This document shows, piece by piece, positions 41,720-58,413 of a stretch of DNA of 60,000 bases. The DNA comes from Nematostella vectensis. Taxonomy: Eukaryota > Cnidaria > Anthozoa > Actiniaria > Edwardsiidae. Under the pieces are notes generated by a model that ran no database searches, was not told where the DNA came from, and was given only the letters and a program-made list of their open reading frames with translations. The DNA is taken from positions 972,501-1,032,500 of the forward strand of contig NC_064035.1 in NCBI RefSeq assembly GCF_932526225.1, written 5' to 3'. Within the stretch, counting starts at the first letter, position 1, and each line of letters begins with the position of its first letter. The position numbers and the translations under genes are program-made.

Positions 41720-44280
41720 TGAAACTACAAGCTCTTGCGGAATTGATATTATTAGAACTATGGAGAGAATTCTTAGGCTCTCTCTTGTTTAATTTGATAG
41801 TATCTTATAATGTCCTTGTATGCCACAGTGCAAAATACTGCGCACGATTGGAAACTAATTTGTGTTATCGTTGCCACTTAAATTGTGTACACCTCGTAAA
41901 ACTCGATGACACGAGTCAGTTCTCTGTGGTTTTTACTATCTCCACATGGCGAAATGATGTTAAGGTGTTAATCATTTGGAGGTTTCATCTCATTTCCCAG
42001 CTTGTCCGCGATGTACGAGTTCGACTTGCTGGATTGATTTGTTTGCTATGAAGGTTGGAACGTACTCGCGGCACGTAGCTCTATTGTTTTCTATCGGAAC
42101 TGGACTTGCCTCTGTATGTTACCGCATTTTTAATATCCATGGAAATTGAGCGTGGAATTTTTAGGGCTCTTATTAATCAAGTGCGGTGGGATTAATATGG
42201 GTGGATCGGAAATTCTTTTTACGAGCTATAAAGACACAAAATAGGCTCTAAACTGAACTAATCCTATCAAGTATGTGATTATTTGTATTCGATTCGTGAA
42301 CAAGTGAAACTCTGCAAAAAAAAAAACTCCCTACAAGCAAACTAGAATACATTGAACTTTATTGACATCTATTCTGGAATTCAACATGTTTCCGAGGTTA
42401 TGAATTATTTTGATATCTTGATGGATCCTGTCCAAAAAGTTTTTTTTTTGCCTTATGAATGTTAGTGTCCAAGGCTATCTAAGGTTAGCCGCTAAGCCGC
42501 CATGGATCTGTGAATACCTGGCATATTTATGTTGGTTAGGGATGTTATAGCGAGCAACCAAGGGATTTGATGACGGGGCTTGTATTCCCTTTTTACAACA
42601 CTTTGCTAGCTACCATAAACCGTTTTTTTTTTTTTTTATTTGAATGCGAACTTCCAAATATCAATACGCGAAACATAGGGTTTGCAAATGTTTATTCGTC
42701 CTCACTACTTTCATACCAAACATTTCATATAAGAATTTTAAGAGTTTTAAAGTTTACGGTAGGACAGAAAAGAAAAACAAAGTTCGAGGTGATATCGCTT
42801 TCATATAAACAGGTGTCAGGGCTGCAATAACTTGGTTATCAAAACACAGAGATATGTTATCTAATGCGTTCCTGAGGTACGTGGTTATTTACTTTCGGTG
42901 AAATTGCTGTTTGAAATGCCAGGCGTAAAGGCTCGCCCACTTGTTTGCGCAAAATCCGTAATCTGGAATCCGACGTCAAGCTGTCACGGATGTCTCTGTG
43001 ATGCCGCCGAATAAGCGAGCTGGTTTCCAGGTAGCGTTGGGAACAAGCGACTAATGGAAGGAAGCCCACTAGAACTAATTGCTTGAGTAAAAAATCGAGT
43101 TATCTTGGGGTAATAGTTCTCTCTGGCCAGGTATAGACCATTCACGCTGTTGGTGTGTTGGTTTGTTTATGGTAATTTCCAACGCCGGCCCCTTTGAAGG
43201 GCTAGCTTAAACGCTACAAGTGAATGGTTTCATCCCCTGTCGGGCAACCGTACCCGAGAATCAATAACACGCTAAGTCCTAGTATTGTTTTGCGCTTCCA
43301 CACAAACATTGTGTTGAAATTAGCATCAACAAAACGATTGCGATGGAAATAAGTGGTGATTGTGCATGAAGAAAACAGGCCGCGGTGGCCGCTCGTACCG
43401 ACAAACGCAGTCGGCCAGGAGCTAAGTTATTGGTTTTGTCGGCGCGTTTGCTTCACAGCTAGGTCCAGGAAAAAGGCGGTGGACATTTTTTTAATCGTAG
43501 TTCTTATTGCGGCCTATCACTTATTACACCCATAGCTGTGAACCATAACCGTAAAAAATGTGTGCACAGATTTTAGCCGTAAAGATTCTAATCTTCGCAC
43601 GGAGCATTATACAAAGTGACACTCTTCTATTTGGTCAACGACCTTTGACTACAAAATGTTAGAGTTGGGCGAGAGGATCTGACTGACATGTAGATACTAA
43701 AAAAGCGTTAGATTGCCAGTTTTAATAATATAAGTACTTTAAGTATAACCCTTAATTAAACTTATTGCTAGATACGATGACGATTTATGTCACCGCGGTA
43801 AAACTACGATGGAAAACAATAACTTCCAACGTGTGTTAATTTTGGTCCGCTGCTACGGCCGGAGCCCGATGCCTCGACCTCTATCATGCACGCCCTTGCT
43901 AAACGTCCTTGTTAAATGGTTTGACCCAAAAGGTTAACCGTCAGTAAAATTGTGTCAGGTTTGTTGGCTTATTATTTCTCACCCTATGAGAGATGTTTAA
44001 CTTTGAGAGAGGCCCAATCATTACTAATGTGCCCTGTGTAAAGAAACCCTTCTCGTCATCGTATCTTATTGGCTATACGCCGCGCGCAAGTCATATTTAT
44101 TTTCGTAGTGTTTATTGCTAAACGTTTGTACCTGTGACCCGCGATTAAATTCTCTTTGCGCTGCGCTGTGATTGGCCGACCAATATAGACCTGGCTACGC
44201 ATAGTTGATTACTTTTCTGACATGTGGGAACAAGGTGTGACTTTTATTCATTGACGGCTAATTAGAGAACTCACTGAATC
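41720..44280. other. Gene-free region upstream of Brachyury
   Basis: No exon that I can support and no clear repeat. It presumably holds part of the Brachyury regulatory region. Scattered short motifs such as CTTTGA (TCF-like) occur but at a density I cannot distinguish from chance. Confidence 0.4.
44068..44175 (-). promoter_or_regulatory. Two inverted CCAAT boxes upstream of Brachyury
   Basis: ATTGG occurs at 44068-44072 (TTATTGGCT) and 44171-44175 (TGATTGGCC), about 330 and 220 bp before the Brachyury start codon. The second fits the NF-Y core well. No TATA box was seen. Confidence 0.35.
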
Positions 44281-44395
44281 GTGGACGGTATAATTTCATT
44301 TTGTCGGATCATCTGTCCTAGTAATAGTTTATTAGTAACCCGAGCATTAAGAGCTCTTAGCCAAGCCGCCAGCAAAAGAACAAGCATAGTCGGAC

Positions 44396-48246
<3,851 letters not shown>

Positions 48247-48518
48247 AGTACAAGGACTCAGAACAGTTGTTCTTGTATATATTGATTGAGGGCGTCTGCC
48301 AAAGTCATAATTTAGTATATTTGCTTTTTGCCCTGCTTTCAGAGACCTTTTCGGTATCTCGCACTCTGCAAGCAGAGGGGCCTTTATTCAGCGACAAGGA
48401 AATGGGGGTAACAACTCTAGAATTTTCTGATCAACTTCTAACTTTCAACCGGAAGTGGCTATCTGTGCGGTTTTTTGGGGGGACGGATTGTTAGTGTACA
48501 AGAAATTTAAGGAAAGAA

Positions 48519-48524
48519 AATAAA
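48519..48524 (+). terminator. T: Candidate Brachyury poly(A) signal AATAAA
   Basis: About 270 nt past the stop at 48244-48246. Further AATAAA hexamers at 48722 and about 48776 are alternatives. Confidence 0.4.
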
Positions 48525-49634
48525 TTCGTCCAAATGACGCTTAACAAATTGTTAATAGATATCGAAAATACGAATATTTAAATGATTTTACAAAAGAAAT
48601 AACTCGATGATTTAGAAAAAAATTGTAAATATTATCTGTTCAAATCATTTTTGCATTGTTCTTTGATTCTAAATTAGACTGTATAGAAAAGCCTACTTCA
48701 GAAAGTAGGGAATTGTATATTAATAAAAAGGCGATCTTATATGGCGCCATCAATATTCAGACATTGAATCGCGTTAAATAAATTGTTGAAATGAAACATC
48801 TTTCTCTTGCTTTACTGTCCAATTTCAATTTCACAGGTATAAGGCTCTGAGATTTTTGAAAGATGAATAATCTTCAAACTCAAAACTCGCTGCCCGACGA
48901 AATTAAACGTTATAAAAAGAAGCCGCAACAGAACCGATTTCAATGGCTTCACACCTTGCAGCCAAACAGCCTAGAAGCCAAGATTACTCGACACCAAATG
49001 GAACAGATTGCTCTTTTTATCGGGTTGTCATTATTTTTATAAAAAAAAAAACTTAGCTAGAAATATTTGAAATAGCAACTAACTATCGCTTTTAATAACA
49101 ACTACCTACAAATACACAGAATTCTTGAGAACAATTTGGCAAGTGAACAGCCAAACATTGCGTTTACTTTTGACAGGCATACACGGCTTTTGTATGCATA
49201 TATGAGAGCAATTGCATTAATGGGGTCAGGCAAAAAACAAACTTATCCTGTAGTTAAACTGTCCTTAGATTATTCTCTTTCATGTCAGAAGAACTTAAAG
49301 CACACACAAGTTGATGTTCAAGTCTTTTCATGTTGCCGCCGTAGCATTGTGTACTATGTCGGCGCTTTTGTCTTCCAGCTTGGAAAACAAGACGCGGCGA
49401 GCTTTTTCCGAGGTTTCTTCAATTGATTTGACCTTTGTTTTGACAAGGGGGTGTAAATTCAACTTTCAATAGAAACCTAGGATTGTCCAAATTAATCAAA
49501 TCTCGTTCGAATAAAGACACCCGATTTCTAGCTTTTTTTTTATGTAAACAGATCTGAACTAACTTGTCATTTAATTTTTAATTAGTTTAAAATTCATTTT
49601 TTTTAATTTCACTGTTAATTATACATTACATACA

Positions 49635-49746
<112 letters not shown>

Positions 49747-49799
49747 GATTTTTATAAATGTAACATTTCCTATTAGACACAATGTATTTTCAGGGTGAT

Positions 49800-50035
<236 letters not shown>

Positions 50036-50229
50036 ACTTTGTAAAATGAGGAGCGGACCTTGACGATTTGTCGTTTAATTCCAGATTCCCTAACCTGCGT
50101 ATGTAAGGCGCCAGTAGGGAAAAACGATACGAACGACGGCGATGTAACCAAAACAAGATGGCAGTCGCGAGAGAGTGCGCCCGCTATCAGCTAGCTATAC
50201 TTTACTGGGCTATGCTAATGAATGTGACA

Positions 50230-50283
50230 TGTGACTCTCTGAACGTAAACAATAACATGTGACTCTGAATATAAACAATAACA
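50230..50283 (+). repeat. Two-copy ~27-bp duplication
   Basis: ACATGTGACTCT followed by CTGAA and AAACAATAAC occurs twice in succession. Confidence 0.7.
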
Positions 50284-53000
50284 AAACTGTAGGCGAAACC
50301 TGCTGGCGCAACCGCTTCTCTGCTAAATTTTCTCTGTATTGTTTTTATTTTGGGTATAAAATAAAGAGGTGTTGTTGTTGTCTACCTGTACAACTAGAGC
50401 TCGAGAGGAGAATAACGTAAAGAGACTGGCTAACAGCTAGCAAACGATGTACTCCAACATTGTGCAGACAGTCGTTATAAGAAGTAAGTACTCTTCGATT
50501 TTTTTTTTTTTGTAAAAGCAAAAGGTTTGTTCGTTACAAATAGTTGGCGGTCATTTTGAGTTTTCATACCCACATACCTTTTATGTCACATCGATTTTCA
50601 TTAAAAAGAATGGAACCGACCACCAAATAACACACTAGGCCCAATAAAGCCAACGAATAGCGAGGATACACGATCTACTCTCTTATTATTCACAAAACCC
50701 AACATATGAACGTGCGAACTGGGAACCGGCATGGTTTCTTAGTATGGGGGAACTTCAATCGCTCAATATTGCCCCAAATGGATTGAAACTTCACAGGGAT
50801 TTAAATAACAACTCCACAAAAATGTAAGAAACGTTTGAAGGAATTTTATGATATTTTTCGTCCCAATTGTTTTTATTGTAATGCACCATATATTTACAGT
50901 AACTATGAATGAAACACGTAAAATACAACATTAGCTTGGGGAGCCTGTGGTGCACAAAGTTTGGAGCCCAAGTTCCAATTCTGCATCTCCTCAAACCACT
51001 TCTCCTACAACTACCAGCTCTCCACTACCAGTACCAGTGTTAATATTTGTTTATTGTAAATACCTGTATATGGCATGATCAAGTGTGCTTTTATTTATTT
51101 ATTTTTCTTTTTGCTAATTAGCCTGTAATTTATTAATTGATTTATTTTTAAATGGGTATGCCATTAGATTCAGATTTAGATTAGATTTAGATTTTTTGAC
51201 TTGAAAAAAAAATATTATTTTGAATTGTGAAGCGCTCAGAACAGCGATGTATGAGCGCTATATAAGTGTTATTTATTATATTATTATTACATGCAGACTG
51301 ATCTATGCAGTTTACAATCATGAATGGCAGTAAGTATGTAGGCACTGTACCTGAAGATTTTTTCCAAATATACAGTGTAATTCAGTGTAAAGTATAGCAT
51401 GGAAACATTAATAAAAACTACTTGTTGTTTGAGTTGATTAGGCAGCATGCCTATAGTCATCCTCACATTGTTTTCATATATGAACCAACACTGATGGCAG
51501 TGCATTACGAGACAAAAAGATGTCCTAATTGATATTGTAGTGGAGGCAGTCTCAAGGAGGAAGTGAGATCTGGAGTGGAGGCTAAATCCACATTATGAGA
51601 GCCATGGGAATGTAAGTTTGAATTTTCAAGGATGCATCAAATCATCTTGGTTTTATTATCTGCATTTTCATAATATTAGATGGAACTCCAGATTCCAAGC
51701 AGATGAGTTAGGGGTATAAGCCATTTTCTCAAAATATAGGAATCTGAAAACCTTTGTACAATTTATTTATTTTTTCATCTTTTGTAAATGTTTTCACAAT
51801 GATGGTAAAATAAACTGCATGGTTAGGAACATTTAGGTTGTCTTTGTAATTGAATAGTTACACAAAATAGTTGTATAGGTAAGATGTGTCATGGACTACA
51901 GAAATAACACACCAATTTTAGTATATTCAACATATACATAAACTGAGATGTGTTGTAATGCATTTAAAGATACACATTTTAGGAACCTGGGCATTGGAAA
52001 GGGGCTTTTATTTGAGTGAGTCCTAACCTGGCTTGCTGTCTATTTCAGATTTAGGTTTCTGGAGCACATAGCCATGAATTGTCAAGGGGGTGTGCCCTGA
52101 CATAGATATCATGCAAAAAGCAGACACTTTCTGTCTAATAATAAAGGTGATTTACTACACCCTGCTAAAGACATGTATATGCAAAGCTACTGTATAAAAC
52201 ATAACAAGTCCACAAATGTAGTATTGCTTGACCCTAAATCCTACAAAGGACACTAGAACATTGTTGGGGTGAGGCGTGGGCAATGATTCAAAGAGGGGCA
52301 TTTTAATTTGAAGCTGTATATCAATCCTTTATGCCTATGCCAAATATCTTCAGGGCTGCATCACAAACACTAGAATACTGTCTAGGCCATGAAGCATCAT
52401 TCTGAACAGTACTTATAGACAATATAATATTAATTCTACTGTCTTTATTTTACATGACATTTCAAAATTATGAGGAAAGATACACAAACATCTTACCTAT
52501 TTTGACATAATATTTCACCACACTTCCAGATGACATAGTGAGTTTTCCACTTCATGGAGTCACCGCAAACACATTGCATCTGCACGCTGGCAGAGTGGCC
52601 CTGTCTGCAAAATGCAACGCTTTGCAGGTCAAAAACTTACAAAACGAACACTCTCCTTTCGTTTTTTTTTTTAATAAAATATACTTAGTGAATAGATAAA
52701 TTTATCAAACTTGCTTTCTGGGATTTAATCGAAAGTTATTTGAAAGGACTGAAGGTTGAGTTGCTTGAAAGGAGGGAAGAAAACTTCAGCGGGAATAAGT
52801 ACTACATGCTTACTTACTTATCAGTTGTTGATTACTCTGAGTAGTGCTTCAAGCAAATCGGCCTTCTGTGTCGTTGAGAATTCCTTTGATGAACCAAGAC
52901 GGGATTTAACAATGTTGTTGTTGATCCTTAATTCTCTTAAGTCGACTTTCGTCTCCTCTAGAAAGCTCTATGTTGAACAGTGTGCTTCGGTCTCATAAAG
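50284..53000. other. No supported gene
   Basis: No convincing exon. A SINE-like tail is noted separately at 51040-51290, and 50940-50995 has a weak B-box-like GTTCCAATTC. A short ATG-to-donor stretch at 50447-50483 could be a first exon, but nothing supports it downstream. Confidence 0.35.
51040..51290 (+). mobile_element. SINE-like 3' end
   Basis: The end reads GTGAAGCGCTCAGAACAGCG then ATGTATGAGCGCTATATAAG followed by TATT/TTA repeats, matching the core and tail type seen at 49840-50035. The 5' limit is unclear. Confidence 0.5.
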
Positions 53001-53006
53001 GACCTC

Positions 53007-53378
53007 GCCGGCATTACTAAAAAGAGGAACCGCCGGAACCAACGGAACCAGTATATTTCGCTTAGTTTTTTTTCTTATTCGGAACTTTCAACGGAAATCG
53101 GAACGCTAAACCTACGAAGGCTAAAACTACGAACGCTTGCATGTGTTACCTCTAACCAGACGCGCTTCACAAATTGCATATGACAGAATGTCAAATATGC
53201 GTGAAATAATGAGCACATCTGCGCTTAGTGATGTTGTCTTAGCATTTCACAACGGAATGTTTTTTTTTTGTTCAGATTAGAAAGGAAATAAATAGTGATC
53301 CTAGTATGACATCCCTACCCCTATAACTAAGCGAAATATACTGGTTCCTGCGGTTCCGCTTTTTAGTAATGCCGGGAC
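53007..53378. mobile_element. Inverted-repeat transposon (~370 bp)
   Basis: The left arm GCCGGCATTACTAAAAAG ... GGAACCGCCGGAACC ... AGTATATTTCGCTTAG is mirrored at 53327-53378 with two differences and a 9-bp insertion (an extra AACGGAACC). The arms are ~50-60 bp. The interior is non-coding. Confidence 0.85.
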
Positions 53379-53691
53379 TTCGCCACCATTGCAAATGACA
53401 GTTGCAAAAGGACTGATTGACACTGGGAAAATAGCGCGAATTTCAAAAGCTGCCTCCATTCACAGCAAAAAAGACGGAAAATACCGTATTATTTCAACAT
53501 GTCGAAGACAAAAAATACTATACATGCAACAAAAACCACATTAATTATTTAATTAGAGCTTTATTGACTAATAAAACGTTGATTCTATTATGCTTTATTC
53601 GAGCTTTCTTCCCCACCCTTTGATAACTCTAACAGCCGCCATATTGGATACTGATCAGTATCCAAAAAAGGGGGCGGAACGATCCCTTTTA

Positions 53692-53945
53692 AGGGTGGTT
53701 CTCACTAGGACGCAACTTTTTCGCAACAGTACTTGGTCGGTAGCATCGTCCGCCATGTCGCTGACGCCACTTACGTAATGTTTGTTTACAAACGGGCTGC
53801 CTGTGTTTCATGCTGGCGCGCGGGGGTAGAAGCGAAACTTAGTATTGCGCATGCGTACAGCCTTACGCTAATGTTTGACCGATTCGCACTTGCGTTCCGC
53901 TTATGCTTGCGCTTCCGCTTGCGTCCTAGTGAGAACCACCCTTTA
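53692..53945. mobile_element. Inverted-repeat MITE (~250 bp)
   Basis: The left end AAGGGTGGTTCTCACTAGGA then CGCAA is perfectly mirrored by TTGCG then TCCTAGTGAGAACCACCCTT. Interior GC-rich and non-coding. Confidence 0.88.
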
Positions 53946-53968
53946 TACATCAAGAGAACATGATGTAT

Positions 53969-54213
53969 ATACCTATTTCAATAAAGGTTGTCAGTCAAAT
54001 GGCGATTGGCAAATGGCAGTTCTTCGACCGAAAATAGCCATGCGTCTCGTAGAATATGGATAAACCAAAACAACTATCCATTAAATGTTACCAATGCTTG
54101 GCTCTGAACTTGCTGGACTTTATTTAACACCTTTAATTTTAAGATTAATAAGTACCCATAAGCCATTTACCATTCGCCATTTGCACTGACAACCTATTGT
54201 GAAATGGGTGTAT
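53969..54213. mobile_element. Near-palindromic MITE, copy 2
   Basis: Same family as 29929-30232: ends TACCTATTTCA ... TGAAATGGGTGTA, with CAAATGGCGATTGGCAAATG and GCCATTTACCATTCGCCATT in the arms. About 55 bp shorter than copy 1 through internal deletions. Confidence 0.85.
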
Positions 54214-54302
54214 ATGTAATGTAAGTGGAGCCGTTCATAGAAGAGTGCTTGATGCACAGGTGTAGAGCGGGATATGTGTGTATGTATATTTTTCATTGTT
54301 GT

Positions 54303-55291
54303 TTAACACATTTACCCCTCAACCGGCCTGTACCGGCTTTGAGAAGTGCCAACAACCCAAAAAATTCATAAATGCAAAATAAACACAACAAGATGAAGAT
54401 ACTCAGGCATCAGTCTGAGGGATAAATGGTCTTGAAGATATGCATCCAACCAAGGTGTTGGCAACTACTCTTAAGCCAAATAATAGCACAGGTTCTTTGA
54501 CAAATTTCAATCCGAACAAGGAAAGAAAAGCAGAATCACCCCTCTCAATAAAACGCTCAAAATACCATACAAGGGAGAGAGATCAGCAAACACAGCTCAA
54601 GACACAAACAGATACCTCTATTCTGATCCTCCAGGTTCATTCCCATGGCCTCAAAACACAATGTCCACTCCTTGGAGGCTTGTAAAACCACGGAGATGCC
54701 TTTACGGATTGCAAAGCATTCTGGGAGATCCAGGGAAAAAATCACGAGGAGAGGGCCAGTCAACACTCCCCTCCCCAAAGGCAGATGGTCTTTTCACCCC
54801 GAAGCCAAACAAATCAATTCCAGGTCATACAGAGCCAGAATAGCAATTTAAACAATTTTGGAATCAATTTGGTTTCAGAAAAGACAGCATTTAGGAGAGC
54901 TGTGGTGATTCATTAGAAAATTATTTTCTCATCCAGGCAAAGACAAACAAGAAAAAATCATGAATCCACCTTTGCTTGCAAATATCCATAAGCAAAGCAC
55001 TCAATTATGCCCCAATAGACTTCATGATGTCCTGAGACACTCTCCTAATATGCTGTATTTTTGATGAAAAATACAAGCAACCATCAACTTGTGTTCGCTT
55101 CAGCACAACAAAGAGGGATTAAAAGTGGGGACCGCAAAGCACTGTTGGAAAGCTTGGATACCACTGACTAGGTGCAGCTGTGTTTGACTTTGACGGGCTG
55201 TATTAAACTCAGAATAGGGGGGGGGGAGGTATCTATTTTCAGTCTGTTTTTTGTAAATTCAGCTCAAAAATAGTCAGGAGTCAAGGGTTAA
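54303..55291 (+). mobile_element. TTAA-flanked non-autonomous transposon, copy B
   Basis: 989 bp bounded by TTAA (54303-54306, 55288-55291), same orientation and family as 23400-24342. The right end inverted reads TTAACCCTTGACTCC, matching the left end TTAACACATTTACCCC. It retains ~34 bp deleted from copy A. Confidence 0.82.
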
Positions 55292-55382
55292 CCAGGAAAA
55301 ACTTGTTGGGTGTATATGGAGGTATCATCCAATACGGAATATTGAAGAATTGAAAATGAATTATAGTTTCTTACAGTGAAAT

Positions 55383-55705
55383 GGGGGGGACTGGGGGGTT
55401 TCATACAAACGAGAATAACCCGCGCCGCGCCCCCAGCCCGTTTTCCGTAGTTTTTCGCAGGCCCCCAAGGCCTCGGGTATGCCGTCTGGGGAACTGGGGG
55501 TTTTCATGCGGACGAGAATGACCCGCGCCCCGCCGCGGCCACCAGCCCGTTTTCCGTAGTTTTTCGCAGGCCCCCAAGGCCTGGGGTATACCGTCTGGGG
55601 GACTGGGGGGTTTCATGCGGACGAGAATGACGCTCGCCGCGACCCCCAACCAGTTTTCCGTAGGCCCCCAAGGCCTTAGGTATGCCGTCTGGGGGCCTCG
55701 TGGGA
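55383..55705 (+). repeat. Three-copy ~112-bp GC-rich tandem repeat
   Basis: Each unit contains TTTCATGCGGACGAGAATGA, CCAGCCCGTTTTCCGTAG, GCAGGCCCCCAAGGCC and GTATGCCGTCTGGGG. The third copy has an internal deletion. It directly precedes the 56-bp satellite. Confidence 0.9.
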
Positions 55706-55789
55706 GAGGGGTGTGTTATGGGGGTCGCTTAAAGCGTTTGCTTTAAGGGGATGGCGGCGCTGCGACTCTCATAAGATCTTCAAGCCTAA

Positions 55790-57530
55790 ATGACTTCACG
55801 GACATGCATGTCCGCGGCTCGTCACGAAGTCTCCAAGCCCTCGTAGCTCCTTCACGGACATGCATGTCCGCTGCTCGTCACGAAATCTCCAAGCCCTCGT
55901 AACTCCTTCACGGACATGCATGTCCGCTGCTCGTCACGAAATCTCCAAGGTCACATAACTCCTTCACGGACATGCATGTCCGCTGCTCGTCACGAAATCT
56001 CCAAGCTCACATAACTCCTTCCCGGACATGCATGTCCGCGGCTCGTCACGAAATCTCCAAGCTCACATAACTCATCCACGGACATGCATGTCCGCGACTC
56101 GTCACGAAATCTCCAAGCTCACATAACTCCTTCCCGGACATGCATGTCCGCGGCTCGTCACGAAATCTCCAAGCTCACATAACTCATCCACGGACATGCA
56201 TGTCCGCGACTCGTCACGAAATCTCCAAGCTCACATAACTCATCCACGGACATGCATGTCCGCGACTCGTCACGAAATCTCCAAGCTCACATAACTCCTT
56301 CACGGACATGCATGTCCGCGGCTCGTCACGAAGTCTCCAAGCTCACATAACTCCTCCACGGACATGCATGTCCGCTGCTCGTCACGAAGTCTCCAAGCTC
56401 ACATAACTCCTTCACGGACATGCATGTCCGCAGCTCGTCACGAAGTCTCCAAGTCCTCGTTACTCCTTCACGGACATGCATGTCCACGGCTCGTCACGAA
56501 GTCTCCAAGCTCACATAACTCCTCCACGGACATGTTTGTCCACGGCTCGTCACGAAGTCTCCAAGTCCTCGTAACTCCTTCACGGACATGCATGTACGCG
56601 GCTCGTCACGAAGTCTCCAAGCTCACATAACTCCTTCACGGACATGCATGTCCGCTGCTCGTCACGAAATCTCCAAGCTCACATAACTCATCCACGGACA
56701 TGCATGTCCGCTGCTCGTCACGAAGTCTCCAAGCTCACATAACTCCTTCACGGACATGCATGTCCGCTGCTCGTCACGAAATCTCCAAGCTCACATAACT
56801 CATCCACGGACATGCATGTCCGCGACTCGTCACGAAATCTCCAAGCTCACATAACTCCTTCACGGACATGCATGTTCGCGACTCGTCACGAAGTCTCCAA
56901 GCTCACATAACTCATCCACGGACATGCATGTCCGCTGCTCGTCACGAAATCTCCAAGCTCACATAACTCCTCCACGGACATGCATGTCCGCGGCTCGTCA
57001 CGAAGTCTCCAAGCTCACATAACTCCTTCACGGACATGCATGTCCGCTGCTCGTCACGAAATCTCCAAGCTCACATAACTCCTCCACGGACATGCATGTC
57101 CGCTGCTCGTCACGAAGTCCCCAAGTCCTCGTAACTCCTTCACGGACATGCATGTCCACGGCTCGTCACGAAGTCTCCAAGTCCTCGTAACTCCTTCACG
57201 GACATGCATGTCCGCGGCTCGTCACGAAGTCTCCAAGCCCTCATAACTCCTCCACGGACATGCATGTCCGCTGCTCGTCACGAAATCTCCAAGCCCTCGT
57301 AACTCCTCCACGGACATGCATGTCCGCTGCTCGTCACAAAATCCCCAAGCCCTCGTACCTCCGCACGGCCATGCGTGTCCGCGACTCGTCGCGAAATCTC
57401 CAAGCCCCCGTACCTCCGCACGGCCATGAATGTCCACGGCTCGTCACGAAATCTCCAAGCCCTCGTACCTCCGCACGGCCATGCGTGTCCGCGACTCGTC
57501 GCGAAATCTCCTAGCGACTCCCCGGGGTCC
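55790..57530 (+). repeat. Satellite, 56-bp unit, ~31 copies, each with a 16-bp palindrome
   Basis: Unit TCCTTCACGGACATGCATG, TCCGCGGCTCGTCACGAA and RTCTCCAAGCTCACATAAC. The palindrome CGGACATGCATGTCCG is perfect in most units. Changes elsewhere (CGGCTC, CTGCTC or CGACTC; AAGTCT or AAATCT; CTCACA or CCTCGT) recur in blocks. The last three or four units (57350-57520) are diverged (CACGGCCATGCGTGTCC). All derived frames are artefacts. Confidence 0.95.
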
Positions 57531-57574
57531 AGCAAAAGAGAAAAACTAGAAAACCACGAGATAAGCATCTTCAG

Positions 57575-57625
57575 GACACCGAGGCTTACGGGGTTTGAAC
57601 CCGCTACTCAGTCGACCATATAGGC
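57575..57625 (-). other. tRNA-like T-arm/B-box sequence
   Basis: Read on the - strand: GTCGACTGAGTAGCGGG then TTCAAACCCCGT. The part GCGGGTTCAAACCCCGT forms a 5-bp T-arm with a canonical TTCAAAC loop. The expected acceptor and D-arm partners are not found at the right distance, so it is a tRNA fragment or SINE piece rather than a working tRNA gene. Confidence 0.35.
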
Positions 57626-57672
57626 AAACTGTGCATTCCAACAATGGCCTCAAAAATAGTGTCCCAGATAGC

Positions 57673-58413
57673 TCAACCCGCAGTTCTCCAATATTCAGAG
57701 TACTCTGGGACTTGGAGTACAGCTTTGATGCTGGGAAGACGTCGCGTCACTTCAGCGAGAGAAAGATCGAGCTTGCAGAGTCCTGAGTAAGGATACAGGA
57801 CTCGCCCGATAGCGCGAAGCCCCTGCGCGTGCCTCGGAGACACCCCCATCTCCCTCCTCAGCCACTCGTCGTAGGAGCCGGCGTTGAGATCGGTTCCGTG
57901 CTCGTCTTCATACAGGCAAGCGCCGTGATCAAGGAGTACCCCGAGGTTCGCTTGTGCCTGTAATGCCGTGCTTCTTGTTTTCTTTAGGTGTTCGTTGGTA
58001 CCCTTGATTCTCGAGGCTATGTTGGCCCACGTTCTCTCGGCGCGCTCATCTATGGCAAGCCCTAATAACACGAAGTCGGCCGTAGAGACGATGCGTTTGC
58101 TTAGCAGAAATTCCTGCGTCTCTTGGGTAGTATCCCCAGTTCTACAGGGCTTCAAGATCGAGTCGAGGCTGCTTTGAGGCCGCTTGGGTCGTTTTACACG
58201 AAGAGCTTCTCTGAGGCCGAGTTCGCCCCGTTCCGTTCCCAAGCGTAGAATCTCTTCTATGTACGCCTTCATCCCCCTGTGAAAAGCGATGTGACCTTCG
58301 AGGATCTTTTTGCTCTCTTCCGAGATGGAGGTTTGGGTGCACTGGTCCTGGACGTGGATGGAAAGCACCATATCTGCTGAAGAATCCCAAGAGAGGTCTT
58401 GATCGGACTCCAT
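57673..58413 (-). CDS. Uncharacterised intronless protein of a virus-like/mobile-element gene cluster
   Basis: An intact 246-codon frame starts at ATG 58413. The N-terminus is acidic (MESDQDLSWDSSADM), there is a basic segment in the middle (RVKRPKRPQ), and the C-terminal half is predicted helical with many Leu, Ala, Arg and Glu; no membrane helix or known catalytic motif. It lies on the same strand as the two reading frames to its right, separated by ~570 bp, with no introns and GC-rich codons unlike the host exons here. I do not recognise the family. From context it is part of a multi-gene mobile element. The stop is at 57673-57675, about 50 bp from the tRNA-like piece. Confidence 0.6.
   Translation of the reverse strand: MESDQDLSWDSSADMVLSIHVQDQCTQTSISEESKKILEGHIAFHRGMKAYIEEILRLGTERGELGLREALRVKRPKRPQSSLDSILKPCRTGDTTQETQEFLLSKRIVSTADFVLLGLAIDERAERTWANIASRIKGTNEHLKKTRSTALQAQANLGVLLDHGACLYEDEHGTDLNAGSYDEWLRREMGVSPRHAQGLRAIGRVLYPYSGLCKLDLSLAEVTRRLPSIKAVLQVPEYSEYWRTAG

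Noticed and set aside
50447-50483. Possible first coding exon (ATG to AGAA/GTAAGT) of a downstream gene
   Set aside because: Only 12 codons and no recognisable following exon in the next 2.5 kb.
54557-54851. Open frames of 60-82 codons shared by 23639-23933 and 54557-54851
   Set aside because: They lie in the two TTAA-flanked transposon copies, run on both strands and are disrupted differently in each; no coding signature.
55790-57530. CRISPR-like regular repeats here and in the other arrays
   Set aside because: Units are contiguous tandem copies with no unique spacers, in a eukaryotic genome.
57575-57625. A functional tRNA gene on the - strand
   Set aside because: Only a T-arm/B-box is convincing; the remaining cloverleaf arms do not form.
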